From the NCBI GenBank assembly GCA_025765615.1, contig JAIVFJ010000233.1, positions 32,194-96,193 on the forward strand: 64,000 nucleotides of DNA, read 5' to 3'. Both the position numbers and the translations under genes were made by a program. This stretch comes from Zopfochytrium polystomum. Lineage: Eukaryota > Chytridiomycota > Chytridiomycetes > Chytridiales > Chytridiaceae. Below are positions 1 through 10,566 of this stretch, one piece after another. Under the pieces are notes generated by a model. That model was not told where the DNA came from and searched no databases. It saw only the letters and a list, made by a program, of their open reading frames with translations. How positions within the stretch are numbered: the first letter of the stretch is position 1; each line of letters opens with the position of its first letter.

Positions 1-392
1 AGCCGGGAGGGGCTCGGCGAAGGCCCAACTGCCTGTCGATTCGAAGGGCTCGCTGCCTGGCGCGCGCGCGTGTGTGTTTGTGTGGGTGTGTGTGTGTGTG
101 TGTGCTGATGTTTTCGATGTTCAAGATTGCGCGAAGAGTCTTTCGGTGGAAGATGTAGCCGCAACCCCCGCAGCGGCGCGGCTAGGTTGAGACGTGCATT
201 CCGCCACGCTGAAAGTGAGCCACACTTCTCGGCACAAACCGACCGAGTGCGACGAAGGGAGAGAGAGACAGACGGAAAGAGGGTTGCCACGAACCAAATA
301 GCGAAGGCTGTTTTACGGACGATATATTTGTTGTCATTTCTACGCCAAAATGAACACTTCCCCACACAACCCCCCCAGCAAGCGATCCTTCT
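1..392. other. non-coding, TG-rich microsatellite
   Basis: No gene is visible. A CG/TG-rich simple repeat occupies about 61-104. The short open frames here have no recognisable protein features. Confidence 0.6.
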
Positions 393-1201
393 TCAGCCCG
401 AAACCTTCCCCTCAACGCACTTGCCCAACTTAGGGTAGCACGTTCCACCTTTCATGTGTTTTTCTGCCTCATTGCGGAGGTCGACCTCGATGCACACTCC
501 TCGTTTGTACTTGCCAGTCCGCACAATCTTCCGGTACCGCAATGCCGGTACAGCTTGCGCAGCAGCGATGACGGTCTGGCAAGCCTGGCAGTGCACCACG
601 AGTAAGAAGAAACGTGATCTGCGACACAACGCTACCAACACCGGTAACTCACGTTAGAAATCATCTCTTGGTCCGACCACACAGCTGCGTCGAAGACGGT
701 TTTAATATTTCCATTCACTGTATACGACTTAAAGCCCTTTGACGGTACATCATGCGTGGGAGTCTTTCCCTTGTAGCGGTCCAAATTGCTGATGTGTCCG
801 CCGCCGGTCTCGCCGTCGCCCTCCATTACGTGTTTCTTCATTGTGTCCCATCTGGCTTTGGCCTTGGCGTTGTCGGGATTCTTGACGGTGGGGTTGGCCA
901 TGGGAGGTCTGCGCGGATGGAGGCGCCGAGGAGCAGAAGCATCGGCAGCGGGTCTGCCTGCGACAGGGGCGGCGACGGCGACGGCGACAATGGCGGGAGA
1001 GGAGAAGGAGGTGGGAAGGGCCAAGGCTGTGTGGGGAAGGAGGACTTGAAGGAGGAGAAGGAGTGTGACGAGGGCAACCTGGAGGAGAGGACGGTGGAAG
1101 GGTTGGACTTTCGGTGGAAGCAGCGTACTAGTCTGCGTGCTGCGGCGGCAGGAAGAGGCGGCCGTGCCGCGGCTGAAGGGGACGGTGGTGGAACTCTCCA
1201 T
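393..1201 (-). CDS. secreted EndoU-like nuclease-domain protein
   Basis: Two exons, 653-1201 and 393-584 on the minus strand, are joined by a GTGAGT..CAG intron in phase 0 and give 246 aa. Residues about 35-62 are a hydrophobic Leu-rich run ending in Ala-Leu-Ala, consistent with a signal peptide or signal anchor; the start is the only upstream ATG. The C-terminal half reads like the bacterial-type EndoU domain. It has 'KKHVMEGDGETGGGH' (His followed by a G-rich GGGH), then 'KTVFDAAVWSDQEMI', where the family has a K-T-x-F-P..WS..I segment, then 'GKYKRGVCIEVDL' and a final 'GGTCYP'. EndoU proteins are endoribonucleases, and bacterial members are often toxin warheads. Four cysteines in the tail suggest disulfides. 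The family call comes from motif memory, not a search; RNase activity and export are inferred. Confidence 0.6.
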
Positions 1202-1204
1202 CGG

Positions 1205-1207
1205 GCG

Positions 1208-1257
<50 letters not shown>

Positions 1258-1312
1258 TGTGTGTGTGTTAAAAGAGGAGAGAATGGATGGATGTGTGAGT
1301 AGTGAAGAGAGA

Positions 1313-1401
<89 letters not shown>

Positions 1402-1402
1402 C
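1205..1402. repeat. (GT)n followed by (GA)n microsatellites
   Basis: About 45 bp of GT repeats (1207-1250) plus a short second GT block are followed by a long GA tract (about 1307-1400). They sit immediately upstream of the EndoU-like gene start. Confidence 0.95.
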
Positions 1403-1972
1403 ACAGAGAGAACCCGGGCCTCTCATCAACTGGATGAAAAACTACTTTGTGCTCCCGCCGGCGAACGGCCCGCGGAATACCCTGTGAACAATCAACCCTG
1501 CTGTCACGGCATCATCGAAAAATAGACGGTGCCCTTCCCGCCCCCTTCAAGACGCATGTGTTCCCCACGCAACGCTGCTTCTGCACCTGATTGCGCTAGA
1601 CCCCAGCAACCGCCTGTTCCTGAGGTGACGAGGGATGTTTAAGCAACGACGTCTCTTTGGGGTTAGGAAGAAAGGGCTTTTGCGGAAACAGGCGGATCTG
1701 GGGGCCGTCATTTTTCGGAGTGTACAAAGTGATATCAAGGGATGGCATCGAACCCACAAACACCAACGCAAACCCCTCACGCGCCGCCGGAGTACGTGGC
1801 GGGACGGAGTTGGGTCGCTCTGGCTGTCGGCAGGGCGATAGAAGTGGGTGGGAGGTGCGGGTGGTAGCAGTGGAAAAAGGGGAAAGAGTGTGGTGTGGCG
1901 GGTGGCGAGAAAATGCCATGGGCTGATTTGTTGCGCGGGCTGCAAGAATTAGTAATAAGGGCCTTGTCAGGC

Positions 1973-2037
<65 letters not shown>

Positions 2038-2160
2038 GCCTCCTTCTCCCGTGTGTCTGTTTCTCTTGTTTTCCGTCATCTCCCAGACAACCCACCACCC
2101 GCCATTGCGCTGCCCGCTGCTGCTGCTGCTGCTGCTTCTGTTGCTGTGAAGTCTTTGCCG
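1403..2160. other. intergenic with a TCTG tetranucleotide array
   Basis: About 17 TCTG units lie at 1971-2037. The rest shows no convincing gene and forms the 5' flank of the plus-strand gene that starts at 2161. A short CTG/CTT run (about 2118-2145) precedes that start. Confidence 0.7.
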
Positions 2161-3989
2161 ATGCAGCTGCTGTTCGCACTCTCGGGCCTGAACGGCGTCG
2201 GGGGCAAGTCGTGGCGGAAGGACGCCCGATCCGCTCGCGGCGCCGCCCTCTCGGCGTCCTTCGTCGTCGTCGCCGCCCGCAACTCCCCGTCATCTTCCTC
2301 ATCCTCGCCGTCTCCGTCACACACGCATTCAAGCCTCTCCGGCCACCCTCCCGTCTCCGCACGTCTGATCGTCTGGGACCACCTGCACGGCAACATCGCC
2401 GAGCTGCCCCTCCCTCTCCTCCAGCCCGAGCCCGCCCAGCAGTCCGAGGAGACCCGAACCAAGCCCGTCCCCGACGTCGACGCCGACGCCGACGCCCCGA
2501 TCCCCACCCCCGTGCCCTCGCTACCCACCGGCATCTCGCGCGACCCGCGGTTTGTCTCAGCCGCAGCGTCGACCGAAGCCGAGGGCGGCGAGACGGTCTC
2601 GATCGCTGTCCTATCGGCCAGCAGCGACGACGCCGCCGCGGCGGAGGCGGACGATCGGATCGCGGTGCTGCCCGGTGGCGGCGCGCTGATCCCACTGCAC
2701 GGCGCGCTGGGCGGTCGCGGCAGCGGCGCGTCGCGGGTCGCGATCGGGATGTTTGATGGGACCGAGGCCTTCGTATCGGTATACGACATTGTGGCAGCGC
2801 CCGCATCCACCGGCGGCCGTCGTCGCCTCGAGAAGGTGGCCACGATCCCGGGGCACAGCGACGGGGTGGTCGCGGTGGGGTCTGACGGCGGGCTGCTGCT
2901 GTTCGAGTTTGACATCCCTTCCCGCGCGGCGCGGCTCTTGCGCGTAGCGGTGGACGACGACGCTGCGCGGGACGGACCGCCGGTTGTTGAAGCCGCGCCG
3001 CCGTCGATGCCGATCCGGGCGGTCCCGCCGTCGCTCGGGAGGTGGTGTTCCGACTTGGCCGTGATCCACTCGCTGCAGCTCTCGCTGCTGCCGAGCGGCG
3101 ACGTCGTCCTGTTCGTGGCGCAGGGGATTTACGAGTATGAAGGGAGCTACTACCCCACCGCCGTGCGTCGAATCCACAACGGAGACCCTCTTTGCGAGGC
3201 CTGGGCGACCGTGGTGGGGCTCACTCCTTGCAAGTCGGCGATCGACGCGTCCGGCGAGGTGCTGGTGGTGATGTCGGAATTGGGAAGCGTTTCGGTCCTG
3301 GACGCGCAGACTGGGAGAGACCGGTAAAACGATGTTTAGCAGCCCGAATCTTGGTTTCTTTCCGCGCGGAATGATTTTGGACTAAGCGCCCCTTCACCCG
3401 CAGGTCTGCTCCAGACCCCAACGATGCCGAAGCGCTCACGCTGGCGCAAGCCGACGCGGAACTCGGCAACTTGCAAGACTATGACGCGGCCAAAAAGATC
3501 CTGCTGCGGGCCGCGCCGCGAGTCTGGCCGGCTCCCAGGGCGCCGAAAAAGGGTAACCGCGCTGCTGCGGCGGCGGGGGCGGCGGCGGCGGACGAGATTG
3601 TCGAGGTCGTCGCCGCGGGGCTGGACTCCGAAACGGCGGCGGTCGTCACTGTATTGCGGCGTCGCCGCGCGAATGTGTCGGCCGATGCTGCCGAGGCGTC
3701 GTCGTCGTGGCACCTGACGTGGACTCCTGCGTGGCGGGTGGCGGAAGTCGGGCACGCAGACGCAGTGGCGGCGACGCAGCCCGGTCGGGACCGGAGGGCG
3801 GCGGGAGGCGGTGGCGACCAGGCCAGAACGTGTGGGCTGTCGGAGGGCATCGTGCGCTCGCTGGCAGGGGAGAGCTGGGACGGCCGGCGGGGCGTGCCGA
3901 CTTTGAGCGTCTCAGCGGGCCAAGGGGTGCTGGTTTTGATGGGGAAAACGGAGAACTTTCTGGTGTTGGACCTGGCGGAGCTTGAATGA
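2161..3989 (+). CDS. propeller-like protein of unknown function
   Basis: Two exons, 2161-3323 and 3404-3989, are joined by a GTAAAA..CAG intron in phase 2; the frame closes exactly to give 582 aa. The first ATG with a sensible context is at 2161. The protein has repeated beta-strand-like segments such as 'VAVGSDGGLLLFEFD', 'EVLVVMSELGSVSVLD' and 'GQGVLVLMGKTENFLVLD'. These resemble blades of a degenerate WD/propeller fold, but no canonical GH..WD repeats are seen. Residues about 70-150 are Ser/Pro/Asp-rich and probably disordered. I do not recognise the family. A truncated copy of its 3' half lies at 9716-10330, which independently supports the intron position and the frame. Confidence 0.75.
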
Positions 3990-4437
3990 TCGAGCGGGTG
4001 GATTTTGCACTTCTGGTTCTGTTCCCCCTTCATTCATGTAATGATGGCATCTATATGTGCTTGCAACACAACCAGATACAAGACCGGGCCACTCGCTAGG
4101 TGATGGGTGAACCACAAAGGCAAAAAAAAGAAATTAAAAAAATACGAATTGGTGGGCACCCAGCGCTGCCTCAAACCCAGGCAACGACCAACGCACTGTA
4201 TTTCTTCCGCTTTCCTAATATTCGGAAAACCCCGGCTCATCCTGGTTACCCGCTTGGGTGATGATGAAGATGGCTTCTTACAAGCGCAAAGCACTGACCA
4301 GCCTGTCGATGGGGACGTTGGGCGTGTGGCTGGGAGTAGACATAGAAAGGTTGGAGGGCGGGGGGGAAAAAAAAAGAAAATAAATAAAGTTTAGCATCGA
4401 AGGTACCCTCTCGGCCACCCCTCCCACCCTGCTTTAT
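3990..4437. other. intergenic between convergent genes
   Basis: This is the shared 3' flank of the propeller-like gene (+) and the RING gene (-). It contains A-rich runs at about 4120-4140 and 4368-4390. No gene is seen. Confidence 0.6.
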
Positions 4438-5895
4438 TTACCGCAAAGGCGTCCGCCGGCAGTGCGGGCACGTTGGCGCGCCGTACACGCACCGGTCGCG
4501 CCACCGGTCGACGCACGCGCCGCAGACCAGCTGGTTGCAGCACTCGAGCGTCTGGGCGGCGCGCACCGTGTCGAAGCACACGACGCACTCGAGCGCGCTC
4601 GCCGCGGCGGCGGCCAGATCGTCGCCGCCTGAAAAGCCGCCGCTAACGGGCACGCCGCCGTCCTCGAGGAGATGATCGAATGCGGCCGCCGGCGCCACCG
4701 CCTCCTCGTACGCGGGGGTCGGCGAGCCGGCGCCGTCGCCGCCGTCCGCGCGTTCGCCGGCCGAGTTTGCAGCAAAGCACGCCTCGCACTCGTCATAGTC
4801 GCACCGCTCGCATCGAAAGCTAACCACGAGCGCGCTCTTGAAGCACACGTCGCACCTGACGTCGGCGTGGTCGACTTGGCGCTTCGCGAGCGGGTGAGCG
4901 TGCGGTTTCCTCGCGAGGTCGGAGCCGGTGCCGAGGAGGCAGTAGTAGCACTCGATGTGCGGGCATCGGGGCTCCGTGCAGTGGAAGAGCGAGATGACGC
5001 CGACGGAGCGGCAGATGGAGCAGTGGGACTGGCCGCGGGCCCCTGGCGGGTTGCGGGCGAGCGGGTGCGGGTGGCGGGGCAGGGCGGCGGAGGAGTTGCG
5101 GAGCCGATGGACAATGTGGTGGCAATGGTCGCACTCGCGGTACGGGCAGGTTTTGCACCGGAAGTGGTCTTGGACGTCCGGGCGACGGCAGCCGTCGCAG
5201 GTCACCGGCGGGTCGGTGGGGGCGCTGCGGATGAGGTGCGAGTGCACGGGGTGCGGGTGAGGGAGGACCATCAGGCGGGAGCCGGATTTGGCGACGCAGT
5301 TGGAGCACTCGACGTAGTCGTCTGGGCAGACGATGCAGGTGTACGAGGATGATGGGGATGCGAGAAGGGCGGCGTCGGGGCTGATTTGGTCCCAGGCTGT
5401 CCCCGCTGCCGGCGCAGGGAAGGCAGATTGCGACGGTGACGAAAGAGGAGGCGAGGAGGAAATGGACAAGGACGACCCAGGTTGCGCTTTCAGCTCTGAG
5501 GAAAGTCGCGATGAGGGTGAGGGCAGCGAAGGAGTCCGGGTTACTCTGAAGCAGATGCTACAAGTCGCCCAGTCGATGGTCTGCCGGACGAGAGGGTGCG
5601 GGTGGGAGGGCAAAGGAGCTGCTGCTTGGTGTGATGATGCTCCTGCACCCCCAGCCGCAGCAGCAGATGATCCGGGGTTGTTGCTGTTGCTTGCCGCATC
5701 CACACCATTGCCAGCAGCAGCAGCAGCAGCAGCAGCGGCCGTCGTCGTCGTCGCCGTCTTCGTTGGGCGGCGAGTGTCCACCGCCACCGCCACTAGCGAC
5801 TCTGCAGCCGCCGACACCACCGCGCCAAGACGCTGCTGCAGCTGCTGCTGCTGCTGCGTGTTGTGCCCATCGTCTTCGTCTTCGGCCGCGGGCAT
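4438..5895 (-). CDS. RING protein with repeated ZZ/C1-like Cys-His modules
   Basis: A single exon of 485 aa; upstream in-frame codons include no ATG, so the start is 5895. Residues 1-95 are low complexity (Q-, A- and N-rich). Four zinc-binding-like modules follow, each introduced by an H-x-H-P motif ('HPHPLVRQ', 'HPHPVHSH', 'HPHPLARN', 'HAHPLAKR'), with CxxC pairs such as 'CDGC', 'CKTC', 'CSIC', 'CDVC' and 'CERC'. The last about 50 residues form a RING-like finger: 'CVVC', then 'LECCNQLVCGACVDRW', then 'CPHC'. The usual RING His appears replaced by Cys. The likely role is an E3 ubiquitin ligase whose Cys/His repeats bind substrate or lipid, inferred from architecture. The modules resemble ZZ or DC1 fingers but I cannot assign a family with certainty. 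Confidence 0.8.
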   Translation of the reverse strand: MPAAEDEDDGHNTQQQQQLQQRLGAVVSAAAESLVAVAVDTRRPTKTATTTTAAAAAAAAAGNGVDAASNSNNPGSSAAAAGGAGASSHQAAAPLPSHPHPLVRQTIDWATCSICFRVTRTPSLPSPSSRLSSELKAQPGSSLSISSSPPLSSPSQSAFPAPAAGTAWDQISPDAALLASPSSSYTCIVCPDDYVECSNCVAKSGSRLMVLPHPHPVHSHLIRSAPTDPPVTCDGCRRPDVQDHFRCKTCPYRECDHCHHIVHRLRNSSAALPRHPHPLARNPPGARGQSHCSICRSVGVISLFHCTEPRCPHIECYYCLLGTGSDLARKPHAHPLAKRQVDHADVRCDVCFKSALVVSFRCERCDYDECEACFAANSAGERADGGDGAGSPTPAYEEAVAPAAAFDHLLEDGGVPVSGGFSGGDDLAAAAASALECVVCFDTVRAAQTLECCNQLVCGACVDRWRDRCVYGAPTCPHCRRTPLR

Positions 5896-6925
5896 TCGTT
5901 GGGGGTTCGAGGATACGATAAAACGGGAGAGACACCTTCCAGTTGGCTGGTGTGGCTGGCTAGTTGACAAGGCAACCCTCTCAAACTATGGCCTGCTTTT
6001 CGCATGTCGCGGAACCAATTCCGCAACAACGCGAGTTGAGTTCCCGGTTTGTGGCATTTTGCAAACGGGGAAGGCAGCATTACAACAAATAATAATCAAT
6101 GACACGGCCAGTGCCGAGTAGTCCGATTGGGGGGGAGCCTCGCCGGACGCTGTGTGCGACCCTCGCGCCCTTTGCCCGCAGGCGGCAATCGAACGTATGT
6201 CCTGCAAGTTTTGTTTGAGCGACATTTCCGCCCGTTCGAATCCTTCGGAGGACCTGGAAATCGATGGTTGATGAGCCTAATAACACCTTTTTCTCACCAA
6301 ACGCTGTTGCAGGACGCTTCCTTGCGGAGCCGCAAAGGATAATTGAGCGTGAGCGAATTTATTCATGCGGACTCCAAACGTGCAATGACATTGAAACACA
6401 AATAGGCTGCAAGCATGGAGATAATAGTCAGCGAAAATGATGTTTGCAAAACGATTCCTCCCTCCGGGCTTGATTCAGGTATTGTTCAATCTAGGCCTGT
6501 GCGCTTGCTTTTCCCTCCAGCCAAGGCCGGGCACCCGGGGACGCCTGCGCCGAGGGGAATACCCTCGAGCTCTCGCGGCGATTGTTGTTGCTGCTGCTGC
6601 TGCTGTCCTGTGGACGTCGCCGATGCCTCCTGGCCGCTCGTTGGATTCTGCTGCGTCGTCGGCTGCTGTTGCTGCTGCTGCTGTTGCGGCAACCGGCTAG
6701 TCACAAGGAAGCTCTGCTTCGCTGTTCCGCTGCAGGCACTGGCGCAGTCGTTCCAGCCTGCGCGTTCGGCAGGGCATTGATTGTCGGCTGCTGATCCTGC
6801 TGCTGCGACTGCGTCTGCCCATCGACCGACGGCGTCGCGGCGGACCCCGTCGAACCACCTCCACCACCCAGAACGTCGGCCGTCTCGGCACCTCGGCTCG
6901 TTCCCTGCCGCTCCATCACCGCGCG
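5896..6925. other. intergenic with CTG/CAG trinucleotide runs
   Basis: The 5' flank of the RING gene has CAG/CTG runs (about 5710-5730 in the gene and 6580-6695 here). In the minus direction the region 6486-6925 can be read as Gln-rich, but I see no conserved domain beyond the transposase remnant that follows. No gene is called. Confidence 0.5.
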
Positions 6926-7088
6926 GCTCGTCTGCCGGCAGACACTCTTTCATCATACTTTCCCCATCTCTCCTCCATACACGGACCTTGCCCAGCTTGC
7001 CAGTTTCGAAAGTTGCCTCGTCAGTCCAGATAACTTTGGCCCAATCGTTGACGGTCCAGTCCTTATGCTTGCAAGCAATGCTAGGCAT
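6926..7088 (-). pseudogene. Tc1/mariner-type transposase fragment
   Basis: A minus-strand frame reads 'HKDWTVNDWAKVIWTDEATF' and then 'GKVRVWRRDGE'. This is the conserved stretch around the first catalytic Asp (in WTDE) of Tc1-like DDE transposases, followed by the WRRPGE-like motif. Similarity stops after about 54 codons. The rest of the transposase, including the second Asp and the Glu, is missing, and I found no terminal inverted repeats. It is a dead remnant adjoining other broken genes. Confidence 0.8.
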
Positions 7089-7162
7089 CTTGCTCTATGC
7101 TTCGGAAACAAAAAAGGCCTCTTCTTTGAAATACGGCTGAAAAAAAAGCCTCCCTTAAACAG

Positions 7163-8020
7163 GTCAGGCTTGCGACTCGTGCAACCATCAATGAAGACGA
7201 CGTCTTGTGGGTGGTTACTGTGCCGGCCATCTGGCGGGAAGGCGCCAAGAAGCTGATGCGCGAGGCAGCCGAGACTGGCGGGCTGATTCGGCCCGGCAAA
7301 AGCGCTTCGTTGCTCTTTGCTCTCGAGCCAGAGGCCGCGTCAATGTGGTGCCTCACGAACTCGCAGCTGGCCGCCGAAAAGGGCAACACCATTGTCGTTG
7401 CGGACTGCGGGGGCGGCACAATCGACGTGACCGTTCACACGATTGTCGATGCGAGTGAAATAACGGTCAAAGAGGGTACTTCCATTCCCGCCCCCCCCCC
7501 CCCCCCCCCCCCACCAAACCGTTCCCTCCTTTTCCCCTCTGCACCTCTTCTCATGCTTCAATGCGCCTTCACCGTCAAGCTTGCTCACGGTTTTTTCCAG
7601 CTGTGCCCTGCGGCGGAGGTGATTTTGGCTCCCATGAGACCAACAGGCAGTTTTTCAAGCTAATGAACGATGTCGTGGGAAGATCGGCGATTTCTGAATT
7701 CGAGAAGAAGCATCCGGCAGTTTGGGTTGAGCTAGAGAACGCGTGGGAAAAGGCGAAATGCACGTTCACCGGCAGCGAGAACACAGCTGTCACTCTGCCG
7801 TCGGAGATTGCACGGCGTTTTGGTCGGTATTTTATTCGCCATCCTGGCACTTGCAATAACCTTTGTTACCCTTAAACGCGAAGAGCGGAACTGTGCCGAT
7901 TACAACAATATGCACAGCGGAAATTTTGTGATTGAGGACGACCGCCTTTACATACAACCAGCGGACATGATGAAGCTCTTCGCGCCGGCCATTCAGACGA
8001 CCGTGGCTCACATCAGAGAC
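7163..8020 (+). pseudogene. Hsp70 family (HSPA12-like) remnant
   Basis: Internal exons survive. The first, 7163-7475, starts after an AAACAG acceptor and encodes 'LWVVTVPAIWREGAKKLMRE', then 'FALEPEAASMWC', then the ATPase motif 'VVADCGGGTIDVTVH' (Hsp70 phosphate-2 type). After a poly-C intron (7476-7600) the second exon (from 7601) has 'GGGDFGSHETNRQFFKLM' and continues to about 7818. A further piece (about 7885-8020) has 'QPADMMKLFAPAI'. The first two exons join in phase. The N-terminal exon with the first ATP-binding loop and the C-terminal exons are absent. Upstream the sequence becomes the transposase remnant and downstream it runs into an inverted oxidoreductase fragment. The HSPA12-like assignment rests on the P-A-I-W and G-G-G-T-x-D motifs. 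Confidence 0.75.
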
Positions 8021-8021
8021 A

Positions 8022-8390
8022 CGTCCATACCTCTCAAAGAACCACTTTGCCATCTCCTCCTCGCTCAATCCCTCGGGCTGCTTGCCAAAGTGCGCCCACG
8101 CATACACGGGTGTGTTTGGCCCTGATCGCCAGGGCGGGGAAGGCGGCGTTGTCAAAGGCATCTTTGAAGGTGATGGAGAGATTGAAGATGTCGCTATCGC
8201 GGATGGCGTCGGCCACCGAGACGGCGGTGGCCAGAGGACCGAGGGCGGCGGCGGCGTCGGCGAGGGTGGCCGGTCCGCGCGAATCGCTCAGGAGGACGCG
8301 GTACCCGGCGGCGACGGCGTGGTGCGCGACGACCGAGTTGATGTTACCGTGGCCGATGATCCCGATGGTTGTGGGCTTTGTCGTCGCCAT
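8022..8390 (-). pseudogene. internally deleted copy of the F420-type oxidoreductase
   Basis: The start codon (8390) and the first about 85 codons are nearly identical to the intact gene at 11993-12766, including 'TIGIIGHGNINSVVAHHAV'. The sequence then jumps to the C-terminal part 'GPNTPVYAWAHFGKQPEGL', close to 'EPNTPVYSWPYFATPPEGL' of the intact gene. About 300 bp encoding the middle of the protein is missing and the two parts are in different frames. The 3' end is fused tail-to-tail with the Hsp70-like remnant. Confidence 0.9.
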
Positions 8391-9715
8391 GGCGCTACTG
8401 GTTGTATTTATAGGGTGCTGTGCTGCTGAATGTGCGCTGGGGGAGGATGGACCTGGGCCTCTTATTTCAATACTGAATCTGCCGGGCTGATCGCGTGCTC
8501 CTTACAAATTCGCAATTGTAATATTGATATTGCGGAGGCCACACTTCCAAACCCGCAACAAACAAGCTTACTTGTTGTTTGTGGAAGCCTCCTAATAATG
8601 ACAAGCAGCACATCCGTCCGGCGGTCTAGCACGCGCCTTTTCGCAACCAGCGCGAAGTCCGCTGAACCACTCAAACAGCAACATTGACAGCAACAACAAC
8701 AACAACGACGACAACTGCAAGTTCTCGGTCTCTCACGCAGTTGGAACGACGAGGAAAGAATCACTTCTCGCAAACTCGGAACATGCTGATCAACATACAC
8801 CTCTTCACACATCGCCAGCTCGCCTCAGGATGAGTAAGGTGTCGCAGCCGACAACGCTTTACAAGAGCCTCACTCCATATCCAACTTCTCAATGTTAAGG
8901 TGAAGCTGCTTTCAGGCCCGGATTCGCGGATTATCAGCAGGCGTGGAGTTTGCTGTGCCACAAACTTCGCGCCGCCACTCATTCGCCTACTCGATTCGTT
9001 TTCAACAGGTGCCCCTCTCAGCGGCTGAGTCTGCGATTAGTTGTTTGTTATCTCAGGGAATGTTCCGAGTGTTCGTGTGTCCGAGTGATGGTGGCAAAAT
9101 TCGGCAAAAGCGAGCTTGACTGTTTCACTTTCGATTGGCATCCGTGCATTCCTGTCTGAGGATTGCAAGCATCACGATGATAACCGCTGACAATTCATAC
9201 CCAACTTCTTTGACAATTCACAGGAAGCATGATTGGCAAGCAAACGAGAGCAGTAAGTCACCTCGTAAATACAGCTCCGACTGAATGTGAAAACTAACAG
9301 CATCAACACTCAACCTCCTCACACGCCCGCCGCCAACAAATTCGTCTCACAGGAGCGGTTGATCTTTTCTGTAAGTCCAACTTGAATATAAAACAATTCT
9401 CAACCAACGATAAGTCACATCCAACCGTTCCTGCGGAAACGGTTCCTTCCATGTGGAAAGCATGCAGTTTCCAGCAGCTTTCCCATTGGTCAGCAATGAT
9501 TTAGGATGAGTGCGGGATGTGAATTTAAGATGCTGCGCGGTAGGAAGGGCTTTTAATACATATATTTGCAATCAAAATCATCCTGTTTCTTTGAGCTCCT
9601 CTGGTGAAGCGTTTGTTGTGAGTGTCGACCATTTTGAGCCCTTACTGAAACGTGAGCAAACCTTTTGGGACAACGATTCTTCCGTGCCATCGACGACACG
9701 AATAACACAGGACAG
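8391..9715. other. non-coding region with a diverged repeat shared with 14.6-15.0 kb
   Basis: No gene is seen. The stretch about 8680-9230 shares blocks with 14650-14990: CAACAA-rich runs, 'acaagagc..cactcc', 'tgccacaaact' and 'tgacaattcatacccaact'. The order is the same, so these are diverged copies of one intergenic or decayed element. A-T content is higher than in the flanking genes. Confidence 0.55.
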
Positions 9716-10330
9716 ACAGTGTGCACCAACTCGCTCGGCAAGTGGTGTTCCAGCATGAACTTTATCCGACGGCCGCTGCTGTTGCGTCGAATCAACACTG
9801 GAGACCCCCTCCGCGAGGCCTGGTCGACCGTGGTGGGATTCACTCCTTCAATGTCCGCCATTGACACTTCGGGCGAGAGGCTGGTGGTGATTTCAGCATC
9901 GGGGGACGTCTCGGTTCTGGACGTACAGACGGGGAGGGGCCGGTCCGACACTTAGCTACCCCCTGTTTTTGGTTTCTTTCTGCGGGGAGGCTTGTACTTG
10001 ACGCATTCGGCAGGTCGGTCCCAGACCCCGACGCCGAGACATTCACGCTGGACCAAGCCGATGCAGAACTCGGAAATGTGGAGTGCTCCGACACGGCCGA
10101 CAGGCTTCTGATGAGGTAACCCTGACGCGGCGGCGGCTACGCAGCCCGGTCGGGACCGGAGGGCCGGCGGCGACCTGGCCAAGACTTCCGTTGTCGGAGG
10201 TCATTGTGCGGTTGCTGGAAGGAGAGCTGGGACGGCCAGCGGAGCGTTACGGCTGGGCAGGAGGTGCTCGTTGTGATGGGGAAAACGGAGTACTTCGTGG
10301 TGGTTGAATTGGCAGATCTTGAATGGTATA
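9716..10330 (+). pseudogene. truncated copy of the propeller-like gene 3' half
   Basis: It is similar to about 3036-3989. It reads 'RRINTGDPLREAWSTVVGFT' against 'RRIHNGDPLCEAWATVVGLT' in the intact gene, then 'DVSVLDVQTGRGR', then an intron remnant with a CAG acceptor and 'PDPDAETFTLDQADAELGN'. The middle of the second exon is deleted, and the final 'VLRGGELADLE'-like end survives in another frame. The 5' two-thirds of the gene is absent. Frame breaks and deletions make it a pseudogene. Confidence 0.85.
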
Positions 10331-10566
10331 GGGGTGGCCTGCCAGTACCTCCAGCCAGTTATCTAACTGTGCGGTTCTCTTTGGCACTCTATGGTCTCCC
10401 TCTCAGCTGTTCATGCCGCTGGAAGTTTCGTATTCCATGTATATCAGTAACAAGAACGGCAGGGGATCTGGACTATGGGTAATTCGACCAAAGCAAGAAA
10501 GTAACAGTCCTCAATGAAAAAGAGACAGGAGGCCAAAGCTTAACAGCACCATCAAGCGGATGTCAG

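Noticed and set aside
752..1525. Long plus-strand open frame over the EndoU-like gene
   Set aside because: It reads the GT and GA microsatellites as Val/Cys and Arg/Glu runs and lies antisense to a spliced gene with domain signal.
6130..6210. Possible minus-strand tRNA near a GTTCGATT-like box B
   Set aside because: No T-stem, acceptor or anticodon stem can be formed.
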